A DNA stretch of 64,000 bases from Enoplolaimus lenunculus (taxonomy: Eukaryota; Nematoda; Enoplea; Enoplida; Thoracostomopsidae), in the NCBI GenBank assembly GCA_030248215.1, contig JASANG010000919.1:1-64000 (forward strand), read 5' to 3'. Made by a program: the position numbers and the translations under genes. A model generated the notes under the pieces. The model ran no database searches. It saw only the letters and a list, made by a program, of their open reading frames with translations, and was not told the origin of the DNA. This document shows, one piece after another, positions 1-12,800 of the stretch. Within the stretch, counting starts at the first letter, position 1; each line of letters starts with the position of its first letter.

Positions 1-390
1 CGAAGCCGATACCGATTCTTATTTGGAAATTTTGCCGATGTTGAACCGATACTGATTCCAACTTTAGTACACCATGCTTAACAAACAGATAGAATACTAC
101 ATTACATCATTATATGAAGACTTAGACCCTAACCAACGTAAACGATCATAATTTAAGACGAATGGTTCATTTCAATTAATTTTTTCAAACACAAACGCAA
201 GAAAAATGTCAGTTTTCCTGACCGGACACACTGATATGCGCCCAGAAACAAAATTGATAGCATTCAAACTGACGGTTATGTCCAAAAAGTATCGGCAAGC
301 AATCGTCAATTTTTTTGCAGTGCCGATGCCGAAACTTCCGAGAACTGCTGATTATTACCGATGCCGATGCCGATTAATCGGCACATCCCT
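1..390 (-). mobile_element. MITE family A, copy 1 (cut by the window edge)
   Basis: The copy ends GCCGATTAATCGGCACATCCCT, the inverted terminus of a family seen at least seven times here. Full copies are about 400 bases, begin AGGGATGTGCCGAT and end ATCGGCACATCCCT next to TA, which suits Tc1/mariner-type TA target sites. Inner ends carry repeated CCGATGCCGAT units. Confidence 0.85.
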
Positions 391-393
391 AAT

Positions 394-597
394 AAAATTT
401 ACTGAAATGAACCGTTCTTATAAAATTATAATCGTTTATGATGGTCAAGGTTTAATTCTTCATATAATGATGTAACTAGTATACTATCTGTTTGTTGAGC
501 ACGGTGTACGAAAGTTGGAATCGGCATCGGTTCGACAAAATGTCAAAATAAGAATCGGCATCCGTATCGGAAAAAATTTTGGTATCGGCACATCCCT
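394..597 (+). mobile_element. MITE family A, half copy
   Basis: The second half of the element in the opposite orientation, abutting copy 1. It ends GGTATCGGCACATCCCTA. This end is also the boundary shared with the eIF4G inverted duplication. Confidence 0.82.
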
Positions 598-730
598 AAT
601 AAAAACATTATCCCTTTCTAATCAACACTAAAATTAAAAAATGAAAAACACACAAATTATGTAAAAAAAGTCAGATCCGGAGTTTCAGTAATTATCTAGC
701 ACCACTTAACAATAACAAAATACTACAAAC

Positions 731-813
731 CTCATATTTCCCAGGGTTCGTCGTTTTTCTTTACTAACTCGCTCCGAGAGCGCATCTTGTAATTCGCGTT
801 TTACTTTAGGGTC
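731..813 (-). CDS. EIF4G: eIF4G coding exon 16, MIF4G continued
   Basis: The exon encodes [18 protein letters not shown] then EKRRTLGNM, matching human ARRRSLGNI. The acceptor is ACTTTTCAG. The donor ATGAG|GTTTGT leaves two bases, so coding continues past the left edge. It is copied at 10162-10244 on the plus strand. Confidence 0.92.
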
Positions 814-3800
814 CTGAAAAGTAAACGAAATAAATTGCTCCAAAAAGTTAATTATGATTAAAACTTTCAATTTTCTGTTCATGCTACAACACTAAATAAA
901 GAACTTAAAACTTTATGTAAGCCGTTATACGGCTAGCTGTAACGCACAGCCCACCGTAGTTATTTACAACCAAACATGAAATGACACCGACAGACATGTC
1001 ACCGTGACCGATATATTTCAACTGACTTACTTCTGCAGCGTCAATTTTTTCTTGTGCGGCTGCAAATTCTTTTTCAACATTTTTATCGAGTTCAAACTCT
1101 GACTGACACTTGAACAGTAAAAAGTTACGGAATGTTGAACGATTATTAGAGTTGCCTTGGAGCTGACGCTGTAAAAAAGACATTAAAATAATAAGCCATG
1201 AAACCCACATGTCCGAAAATGCCAACGCAAAAATAATCATACACTACAAACAAACGCGTTTACTTTCGCTTAGCAATCTCTGCCTGTAAGTCACTAAAGT
1301 ATCAATCCAGCTAGCTTGGACTACATTCAAACAGTTTCTGTCGTTCGTTCATTTCTCACAACCGAGACTTTTTCCATATTCGCTTTATTGGCTAAAAATG
1401 TTTCTGTAATCAATCCCATGCGCAGCGTCCTGGTGCCTGCGTCAACATTACTGTTCATTAACCAGGTCATAACATAAATTACTTGGCGCCAGGAAGGATA
1501 AAATTCTTTGCCAATGAAGCGAAAACGAATGTTTAGAAAGTTTATTTTCGAAACCACAAGATAGACTTTAGCTGACGCCCAAATTCCATCCAAACAAAAT
1601 CCACTCACCATACAAACATATTCACACAGGCGGGCGTAAATTTGGCAAAACTTTGGTTCTTCAATTGCTTTGTGAAACAAAATATCAACAATCGATCGCC
1701 CTTCGTCTTCCGCATTGTTTTCATCTGAATCGTCTGTGTATTTCCAAAATTCAACAGCTAATTCGTCGAAATTTGACGGCGTCAATTTGTTGAGCAATGC
1801 GCGAACTGCTGATGCTGTTACCTGGAAGCAACCAAGACTACTCACACTAGGGATCGACCGGATACCTATCCGGTTCTGGTTGATAACCGGCAAATAACCA
1901 ACCTGCCGGATATCAAATATCTAAATATTTTGCTGCGAATGTATTTTTAAGCAAGACGTAAGGACAAGTTTTGGACATTGGAGTGAAAAGAGAAATCCAA
2001 GCTAACAATGAAATCATTACACAAAGACTTTGTACAAAACATAAAACGCTTCACAAAACTCCGAGCTTCGCTCAATAACCTTGTATTGTCGCAAAAGCTT
2101 TTGATACGTACTAGACAAATAAACGTTTAATTCAATGGATAACTGCAACACCGGATATATCAGTAACGAAGGGTGGCGGAGCGCGGGTTAAGAAGAAATA
2201 ACAGTCCGTAACCGAATACCAGGGGGTACTATTTGGAGAGGCCAACTAAATATCAGTCGCCACTTATTCGCATCACTACAATATTACATTTGCAGGCCGA
2301 AGAGCAATGTTTGGATTCGACATCGGGAATTTGCAAAATGCAATGTTCGGCTTCGGCAACTTGGCAAAGGATTCGGATGCGATCAAATCGTGAATTCGGT
2401 GCTACCCTGCACACAACATCTAACACTAAGTGAGCACAAAATAAATTTCGTAAGATCGAAAATAAGCTTCTACACCGACCACCTCAGAAGCGAATTTTTA
2501 AACGTAACTTACATCTGATGCTGACAAATCTTTCTTTTTCGAGTTGGGCACCCATGCATTTTCAACGGTGCGCAGTTTAACGTTGACGACTTCGTTCTGC
2601 GACGGCCGTGTATTGTACTGGCTGCCTCGAGGGCCGCCGCGTTGTCGCTGACTGCCTTTGCCTCCTTCAATTGATCCACCACGACTGCCAGTGTATTGGT
2701 TCTTAAACCACCACGACATAGTAGTATACATAGAACACTAAACACAATAAACAATGTATTAGCGCTAGCACAACCAATCGCACTCGTCATAAATGACACG
2801 AAATATGCTCCGCATTGGTTTAGACATAAGAAGTAATCAAATAAGAAATACACCTCCGTTGACAATTATATTAGAGAAAAAATTTATATATCTATATACA
2901 TACATACATACATCCACCTTTCGACCCCAGAGTACAAAACATTACATGCTTAGCCCAATAAATCAAGTTTTTATTACAGATATGGTGCAATTGTTATACG
3001 CCGTTCACAATATAAAATTTACCTTTGCCAGAGAATGACCCATTAAAAGTAGGGTTAACGCGAGACACATTACAAATTTGTCACTTGTTAACCCTACCCT
3101 AACACTTTTTTCTGTTAATCCTACCCTAACGCATGTCACAAAGTGCTCTGTCGCTCTGTGATAAGCGCTATTAGGATAGGGTTTATAGATGGGCGCCGGA
3201 TATCCGGACATAAAAAATATCCGGAAATTATCTCAAAATTAACCCAGTGAAAAATTTGCATCGAATAAGCACCGTCAAATACTAAATTTATTACCTTTGC
3301 AAGAAACAAAGTAGAAGATCTTTTGAATTCAAACCCCCCACGCTAACCGATTTCTTATCATACACTAAAACAGTCCAAAAGTACTTTATCAGCGATTCTA
3401 GCTGACCGAATAATGAACAGTTAAGCGTGGGGTTGGACGGCGACAACCTCATCCTTCTTAGTGTTTTTTCAAACTGCGCAAGGTTCAAGGAAGCCGCAGC
3501 ATCCTCCCTGACAGAAAAAATCAAAAAATTGATTCAAAAAGTTTGGTTGTTGCAGAAAAGGTTTTTGCTTACATTTGTGTCGTGAAATTAATAGAAAGTT
3601 AGGTGTGCTAAACAAGTCATCAAACGCAAAAAATGACGCAATTCAACTCAGCGCGTCGCTTTTACACAATAATACGTATAATTTCTTAACTGTTGAAAAT
3701 CGGTACATTTCCGGTTCCGCAATAGTCTATAAGATCACAAAAAGTAAAAGTATATATTCAAGCCTTAAAAACTGAAATTTAACTGAAATTAGCAGATGAG

Positions 3801-6800
3801 GTTATGAGGAACAAAAGCGGCATTGTGTTCCGATATATTAAGACTAGATCGGGTCCTGAAAATTTGGACCAAATAACAATGTAACAACCTGGTTGGCGCC
3901 GAATCTACGATTTGACCGAATCTGAATCAGAATCCATGCTTAGTTTGCCGAATCCGAATCTGAATCTTGCATGTTGCAATTTCTGTTATATCTATTCTAT
4001 ATATTCTGTGTTTGAGAATATCAACACAATGCAAGTCGCATAACTTTTAAACGTTAATATATTTCGCGCCCGACAAGTTTTGAGATTTGTGACCTGAAAC
4101 AAATTTTTTTACACTGAAAAAACATATTGCCGAAAACTGTTGGATTCGGCTCTTGGATTCGGCTTCTTCACAACCGAATCCGAACAAGTTTTTGCCAACT
4201 ACGAACCTTTGTTGCCACCCTGGTAACAACCAAAACATATTCCTAAGTTTAAGGCTCCTCAGTGTAATAAACACAAGTCTAAAACAATGCTTAACCTAAA
4301 CCCAAGCAAAAAATTAGTCTAAAATTTAAGCCTTGTCTATTTAGGTCTAGTGAGAAAGAGGGTAAGAACGGATCTAAAGGATGGCTGGCGGGCGTACGCC
4401 CCCGTCAGACATTTTTTATGATAAAATGGTAACGTCCCTACAATTTCCCCCTCAGAATTTTTTGTGATAAAATCAGAAGGTCTCCACCTTGCAATTGTCC
4501 TCCCTCAGGTGTCTACCTTAGAATTTTACCCCCTTAGAAAATTTTTTGGTAAAAAATTGCGTTTCAAAACAGGGCACCGGTAAAAGTAACATCAGGTGGC
4601 CAATGCAAGTATTTATTAGCCCGTAGCAATCTTCTAAACCGAAAACCCAGCACTATTGAAGCATGAAGCAGTAGCATAATAAGCAACTATTTATAGAAAT
4701 GTATGTTTTACACTCATAGCAATCAGCTTGTGGGTCAGGGTACTTCCCTAGAGCAACAAGTTAAAAGGAGTGCTTGAGAAAAGAAAATTGAGGTTTCGAA
4801 GCGCAAAAAAACGCAAAATCGAGTTTCGGATCTTCGAAACGGGAAATTTAATTCGGATATCCGGATATGAAATAATATCCGATGCCCATCACTAATATAT
4901 CAGGGTTCCACATAAACAAACTTTTACCGCAACAGGAACCGGAACCTGAAATCATTTTCATCACCGAATTACTATAGAACTTGTTAGAAAACTTGCCAAA
5001 AAATGGTTTAAAAGAATTTTCCCGCTATTTCATCACCAAGCTTTGTGAAAACAATTCCGGTTCCTGCATCTTTGAATGCAGGAACAGGAATTGAATTTTT
5101 GCACGAATTCCAGACGGAACAGGAATTCCTGTTGAACCATGATATATATCATGGTGCGACCGGATATCCGGTTCCGGTTTAGCATTTAAAAATGCAGGAA
5201 CCGGAATTTTAACGGTTTTTGGCAAATGTGTTTTTGCAATTAATTACTTCAATTTTGTTACCGGAACGTAAAAAATACATGCCACCGAAAAATTATTTTA
5301 ATTTTTCTTTTTGCAGTATTATTGGTGAAATAACCCTAGTTGGAGATAGGTATTCACTTTACCTGCTGTATTTTAGATTTTCATAATCTACAAAGCGAAA
5401 TCTACCTTCGATGGTTTATTTTTGGCGATTGTCAAGGTTTGCATACTATACTAATGAAATCTACTTAATCTTAATTTTCACCGACTAAATTTTAATATCG
5501 GAATTTTAATTCCGGTAAAAATTTACCGGAACGGGAAGGTGAAAAAAATGCCGGAACCGGAATTCCGATTACACCGTGATATATACTAGAGCGAGGGTTC
5601 ACTCTCTTTACGATGATCCTCAATCGCAGCACTATCCATGTTGTCTAGTCGGCTACGGTTACGATGGGTTTTAATAGGAGCATGAGCATTAATGGTATCT
5701 TGGCTCATGGTTATATGACGACCTTTAATTCTGTCTACCAATTTTATTTCTTGACGTTTCTCAGAACTTAGGTTAGCCATGCTCTTTCGTTTTCGCTCGG
5801 CTGCCGCAATCCGCTTTTCATTCGATGACGGAGTTACTTTGCGGTGCTGTTTGATACGGGGGTGCGAGCAACTACTGGAAAAAGTGGATCGATGCAGTTG
5901 CTCTTCTGTTGAGCACTGTAAAATATTTAGTTCATCGAAGTCGGAAAATAAAAGGGTATGATCAATATGGATATACTGATTCGCAGAACATTGTTTACGA
6001 TTCCATGTATGATGCGCTGATATAAAGTCGACTTTTGAAAAAATTGCGCACTTGATGCCGAGAAACCACCTACCACATTGACCACTACATTGAATACTTG
6101 ACATTATATAAATATGTGTTTATGTTTATATGTATATATTAGGGATGTGCCGATTAATCGGCATCGGTAATAATCGGCACTTTTCCCGAGTATCGGCATC
6201 GGCACTGCAAAAAAATTGCCGATTCTTTACCGATCCTTTTTGGACATAACAGTCAGTTTGAATGCTATTAGTTACATTTGTGGGCGCTTATCACTGTGAC
6301 CGGTCAGCAAGCCTGATATCTTTTAGTGCGTTTGTGTTTGAAAAAATGAATTGAAATGAACTGTTCGTCTAAAATTATAATCGTTTATGATGGTTAGGGT
6401 TTAAGTTTTCACATAATGATGTAATGCAGTATCCTATCTGTTCATTAAGCATGGTGTACTAAAATTGGAATCGGCATCGGCAAAATTTCATAATAAGAAT
6501 CGGCATTGGTATCGGCAAAAACTTTGGTATCGGCACATCCCTAGTATATATCTGGCAGCAGTATAGTTTTTTTTCAACAGCGAATGTCTTCATATTGGCA
6601 TCATATAGCGATTGATAAAAAATATGGCAAAAAATTACGCCATAGTGGTGATGCGCCTCACCAAAAATTAAATTAAAAATTTGGTTTTTTTAACACAGAT
6701 CCCAGCCGGGTTGTTAAACCCGGTATGGCTAGCAGATTCAATTCTATTGAGTGATTGTTACCATAACAATACACAGAGACATTGAATCATATATTATTGA

Positions 6801-9800
6801 GCGAAGCAAAACTCCGAGCGAAGCTCGGAGTTTCGCGAAGCGTTTTATGTTTTGTACTTGGGGCTCGAAAGGTGGATGTCCGTCCGTCCGTTGAACATTC
6901 ATGACCCACTTGTTGGGTAGGGCTCTGCCCTGAGTTCATTCCTTTCCTTTTAATATGGTCCTGGGTCTGTGTGCCAGTCAGTACTTTAAATGAGTTAAGT
7001 GCACCATAGTTTATACCCCTCATTAATCGTTATTTCAGGACCCTCTCTAAGTGACACCCCTAGCTCTACGAGTACCTTTTCTATATTTACCTTTTCGGCC
7101 AATTAATTTAATTTCATTTCAAATTCTTTTTTCAAAAAAATTTTTGCATACACGTCACCAGCATGTTATGTATCGGTCATACCGTTATTTTTTGGGGGTT
7201 CAGACCGTAACATACATACAAAGAGCATGGTGAGAGGGAGTTGGTGCTAAGTTCACTTACACTACAGAGCATCCGACCGCAATTGGTTAAAACCTATTCA
7301 CTGCTATAAGCAGATTGATTACTAATACTTACAGATGTTTTACAAAAAATTTTAACTTCAGCATTAACGGTTTAGGTCTAGTATCCATAACGTTTAGATT
7401 TTATATTTAATTATCAATAAATTATAATTTTAATTCTATTCTAAGTACAGTTCTTTGATTTTCAAAATTATACTCTCAATTCTTTCACTTAAATCCGATA
7501 TAAATGTTTCCAAAAACAAAATTAGCCTTGTATGATGTAGGATAGGATCTGCTGTTATAGAGAAACGTGGTGGATTATCTGTTTTTGCCTTTCTTTACAA
7601 ATGTATGCAACATGGTTATTATTTTTTAGATATTATTGCTGCCTTTACATCAACGTGGATGTTTTTAGTGGTCGGTGGTTTTGGTTTTTGTTAGGTGATT
7701 GTTCTGGTCACTATGGACAAAGAACGCACGGTATCGACGTCGTCGTCGGGTGAAATATCAAAGAAATTGGACAAAGCGCTTACGGTGAAAGGTAGGATAA
7801 CGTTAAAGTTATTTATTTAATATAACGGAGAATCCATACAAATTATATTCAAAATTTTGCTAGTCTAAATTGTAAGTGCATTTCCTATTACTGCTTAATA
7901 AGTTACATTGCCGATTAGCATAACCTGGCAAACACACACAAACACGCAGAAAAGAAACATACAAGCATAGCACATAATTTTGTTCATATTCTTTAATTTT
8001 TATTCGATTGTCTGACACTTCATAATGAATATTTCGTATTTTGTCTGGAAATGTTTGGGTTCAGCTAACAAGTGACCTTTCAGAAACAGTGATTTTTGCT
8101 AGTATATAAGCGGTATTGCTCTGGCGAGCAGTCAGTTCTGAATTTTTAGTTGAATAAAACGCACTTCATACTTGTGTAACTTTTGATTGCAAGTGGTTTG
8201 ATTTTGCCTGCTGCATTCTTTGTGGCGGCGATCTTTACGGTTTTAAATCTCGGACAAAACCCAGCATTACCACGTTACATATGTAAAGGTTGCGTTCAGT
8301 TGCAGTATTTGTTTGGCCTGTCTTAATTTACGGTCAGGTATCCAGTTTTTCCAAGGTACTATAAAATAGAATTGTAGCTTAGGATTAAGGCTATTTTTTC
8401 AGTTAGACTTAGTTTCGACTTATTTTCACGTTGAAGTTTAGGCCTATAAAAAGTGGGCTCAGGAGTAACGTTATTATTTTCGTATTTGCTAAAAATGAAC
8501 ATGCAAGGTACTGTATATTACTCTACAAGTACCTCACCTTCAACGAATTCTTAGTTGCATACGAAGTCTTACTTCAATCAATATGGAACTGCAATACACA
8601 CGTAGAATTGCATAATACGCTAAGTATTAATGAACTCGATGCTACTGTTGAAAGTGTATCATCATAAAGCTGTTACTGCACCATGTACGCAACCTGGACT
8701 GAAACTACTGCATAAATCAAAACAAAATTGTGACCTGTGCACGATCGCTGCTAAGTTTTATGTTTTTTAATTTTTTAACAAATATCCGGCAAGAAAAAAT
8801 ACTGGAACTGGATGCCGATTTTTTGCCGGAGCCGGATATCCGGTTGCACCCTGATATTGATATATGAATATACACTATATGTTGTGTAAAAATTAAACTC
8901 GGCACAAAAGTGTGACAGAGTAGCAGCAGAAAAAATATTTTTAATAATATAGATATATTAATATCCACTATATGTTATATGTGGTGTAAAAATTAAACCA
9001 CGGATGTGCCGGATGCCGATTCTTGAAAGGTGGGTATAATACCCTACTTGAGTAAAACTCAATTAATTCGACTATCACAATGGTAAATAATATATGATTC
9101 AATGTCTGTGTATTGTTATGGTAACAATCACTCAATAGAATTGAATCGGTTAGCCATACCGGGTTTAACAACCCGGCTGGGATCTGTGTTAAAAAACCAA
9201 ATTTTTAATTTAACTTTTGGTGAGGCGCATCACCACTATGGCGTAATTTTTTGCCATATTTTTATCAATCACTATATGATGCCAATATGAAGCCATTCGC
9301 TGTTGAAAAAAAACTAGACTGCTGCCAGATATATACTAGGGATGTGCCGATACCAAAGTTTTTGCCGATACCGATGCCGATTCTTATTATGAAATTTTGC
9401 CGATGCCGATTCTTCTTGTGGTTTCGAAAATAAACTTTCTAAACATTCGTTTTGGCTTCATTGGCAAAGAATTTTATCCTTCCTGGCGCCAAGTAATTTA
9501 TGTTATGACCTGGTTAATGAACAGTAATGTTGACGCAGGCACCAGGACGCTGCGCATGGGATTGATTACAGAAACATTTTTAGCCAATAAAGCGAATATG
9601 GAAAAAGTCTCGGTTGTGAGAAATGAACGAACGACAGAAACTGTTTGAATGTAGTCCAAGCTAGCTGGATTGATACTTTAGTGACTTACAGGCAGAGATT
9701 GCTAAGCGAAAGTAAACGCGTTTGTTTGTAGTGTATGATTATTTTTGCGTTGGCATTTTCGGACATGTGGGTTTCATGGCTTATTATTTTAATGTCTTTT

Positions 9801-12800
9801 TTACAGCGTCAGCTCCAAGGCAACTCTAATAATCGTTCAACATTCCGTAACTTTTTACTGTTCAAGTGTCAGTCAGAGTTTGAACTCGATAAAAATGTTG
9901 AAAAAGAATTTGCAGCCGCACAAGAAAAAATTGACGCTGCAGAAGTAAGTCAGTTGAAATATATCGGTCACGGTGACATGTCTGTCGGTGTCATTTCATG
10001 TTTGGTTGTAAATAACTACGGTGGGCTGTGCGTTACAGCTAGCCGTATAACGGCTTACATAAAGTTTTAAGTTCTTTATTTAGTGTTGTAGCATGAACAG
10101 AAAATTGAAAGTTTTAATCATAATTAACTTTTTGGAGCAATTTATTTCGTTTACTTTTCAGGACCCTAAAGTAAAACGCGAATTACAAGATGCGCTCTCG
10201 GAGCGAGTTAGTAAAGAAAAACGACGAACCCTGGGAAATATGAGGTTTGTAGTATTTTGTTATTGTTAAGTGGTGCTAGATAATTACTGAAACTCCGGAT
10301 CTGACTTTTTTTACATAATTTGTGTGTTTTTCATTTTTTAATTTTAGTGTTGATTAGAAAGGGATAATGTTTTTATTAGGGATGTGCCGATACCAAAATT
10401 TTTTCCGATACGGATGCCGATTCTTATTTTGACATTTTGTCGAACCGATACTGATTCCAACTTTAGTACACCATGCTTAACAAACAGATAGAATACTACA
10501 TTACATCATTATATGAAGACTTAAACCCTAACCATCATAAACGATTATAATTTTAGACGAACGGTTCATTTCAATTAATTTTTTCAAACACAAACGCACT
10601 AAAAATATCAGTTTTGCTGACCGGTCACAGTGATAAGCGCCAACGAATGAAACTAATAGCATTCAAACTGACTGTTATGTCCAAAAAGTATCGGCAAAGA
10701 ATCGGCAATTTTTGAGCAGTGCTGACGCCGATACTCACGAAAACTGCCGATTATTACCGATGCCGATTAGTCGGCACATCCGTAAATTTAACTCTGCACA
10801 AAAGTGTGACAGAGCAGCAGTGAGAATTCCGATTCAAAACGAGTTCCAATTCCGACTCCGATTGCACAATCAATCGAAATCGGAATTTCCTCATTTTGAT
10901 TTTAGGCCTACTTGTTGTTATATGTTGCATAAATTTCTGCACCATTTATCAATTTTGTTTTCAAATAATTGATTGTAGTTTAGCTTTACAGAGCCAAAGA
11001 CTGGTTGCCAATTTGTTCATGCGACGTTTTCGAGAATTATTACAATACCCTCCAACAGACAACATAAATCAATATTATACTTGTTAATACAAATTATCCG
11101 TAGTCACAAAATTTGTAGTTCCGATTCCGCTTCCGATTCCAGCATAAGTTGAGTTCCGCTTCCGATACAATCCAGTCCCGCTTTGCACCCTCATATAATA
11201 TATATGTGCTTACTTTGCTTCGGCCACGGAACACAGCACTGCCGCCTCCGACACCGCCACCCATGCCCTTTTGATTGAACCAATTGCCTCCGCCTTGTTG
11301 TGCTCCGCTTCGCGTGATATCGAGCCCGCTTCCAAGCTTCAGAGGCTAGAAATAAATAAAATCGACAACCGACAATGACCTGCGATCTTTTATATGACAT
11401 TTTAAACATATTTACAACAAATAAAAATATATAACAGTAACTAGCTTACACTTAATCATTTCACATATCCTGTGTACAACAAAACTTTCCGAAACAGAAA
11501 CCTCCTATTTTCCAACCTATACCAGTTGTAGTGGAACTACATGTATTCAGGAAGCTCGAACACACGTAAGCAGTTAAGCTAATATGCAAATTAGTTATTA
11601 GTTAACTATTCATTTATTGGTTTTGGAGGTTTGTAAACAATTTATTCAGATTCCTCTAATTCAAAAACAATAAAGTAACCATAATAATTTGTGAAATAAT
11701 TTAAAAAGCCATTATTTAGGCTTATCAATTAAGCAAATATGTAAATTAGCTAACTATTCGATAACCGATTATTCTTTTATGCAAATTATCTAATAGCTAA
11801 CTACGTATTCAATTATCGGTTTGAGGTTTGTAAACCAATTTATTCAGATTCCTCCCACCTAAAAACCTTCAGTAAACCCAAATAATTATTGAAGTAATTT
11901 AAAAAGTCCTGATTTTATCTTGTCAAGTAAGCTAATATGCAAATTAGCTATTAGGTAAATATTAAGTTATCGGTTTTGGAGATTTGTAAACAATTTATTC
12001 AGATTCCTCGCACCCAAAAACCTTCAGTAAACCCTAATAATTATTGAAATGATTTAAAATGCACTCGTTTTTTGGGTGAAATAGGGGGTTTCGACTCATC
12101 TGTATAACGGTTTTCCAACGGTATACAATTGTTGAAATTTTTGACAAGATTCCTTGGTTCCGCTAAAGAAGAACCTTGGAACCGAAAAAATAGAATTAGT
12201 TAAAAATTGGAACATCGATGTTAAATGATTAGATCAGGTCATGAAAAGCTCGAATACGCGAAATTTTTGAAAATCTAGCCATTTCAAGGCAAATGCCGGC
12301 TGGTGGACTTTTGTCTAAAATGAGCTTATTCACTGTAGTGACCACCCGAATAAGATGGAACAGTAAGAGGGGTCCCCATTTTGATTCAACAATCTATAGA
12401 AGCCCGTAGTCGTAATAAGAGTCCGTAAGCGAATGGAGTCCGTAAACCCAAATTATAGTCCATGAATGTCAATTTATCCCTAATTGTAGCGCATAAATGA
12501 CTCCAGGACCAAATAAAGTTGAGTTCAAACTTTAAAGCATACATTAAAGCTTTGAAAGTACATTCCTAAGTATAACCTTGCATCACGGGTTTTTTTGGGT
12601 GAAATAGGGGGTTTTCATTCACTTTGTTTCAAAAAACCCCTCGAAATTCAAACAAACCCACTAGAAACCCCCCCAATCTTCCAAGTGTTTTTCACAGAAA
12701 ACAATTTTACCTAATACTGAAACTTAAATCAAAAATACAAACTGAGACAATTAAAATATTTTTGCACCTTCCCCTATCGGAAAGTTACCTATTTCACTTA

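Larger units (their letters stand above)
534..1560. repeat. Left arm of the 1-kb eIF4G inverted repeat
   Basis: This is the parental arm of the inverted duplication whose other arm is 9414-10440. The spacer is about 7.9 kb and contains exons 13 and 14. Only rare single-base differences were seen between the arms. Confidence 0.9.

Noticed and set aside
3040-3185. Telomere-like CCCTACCCTAAC words
   Set aside because: There are only two or three irregular units arranged as an inverted pair (GTTAACCCTACCCTAAC), more like a small palindromic repeat than telomere DNA.
9735-10070. Plus-strand 111-codon frame as a new gene
   Set aside because: It is identical to the minus-strand frame at 905-1240 and belongs to the inverted eIF4G copy. 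Only the exon 15 part is truly coding in the parent.
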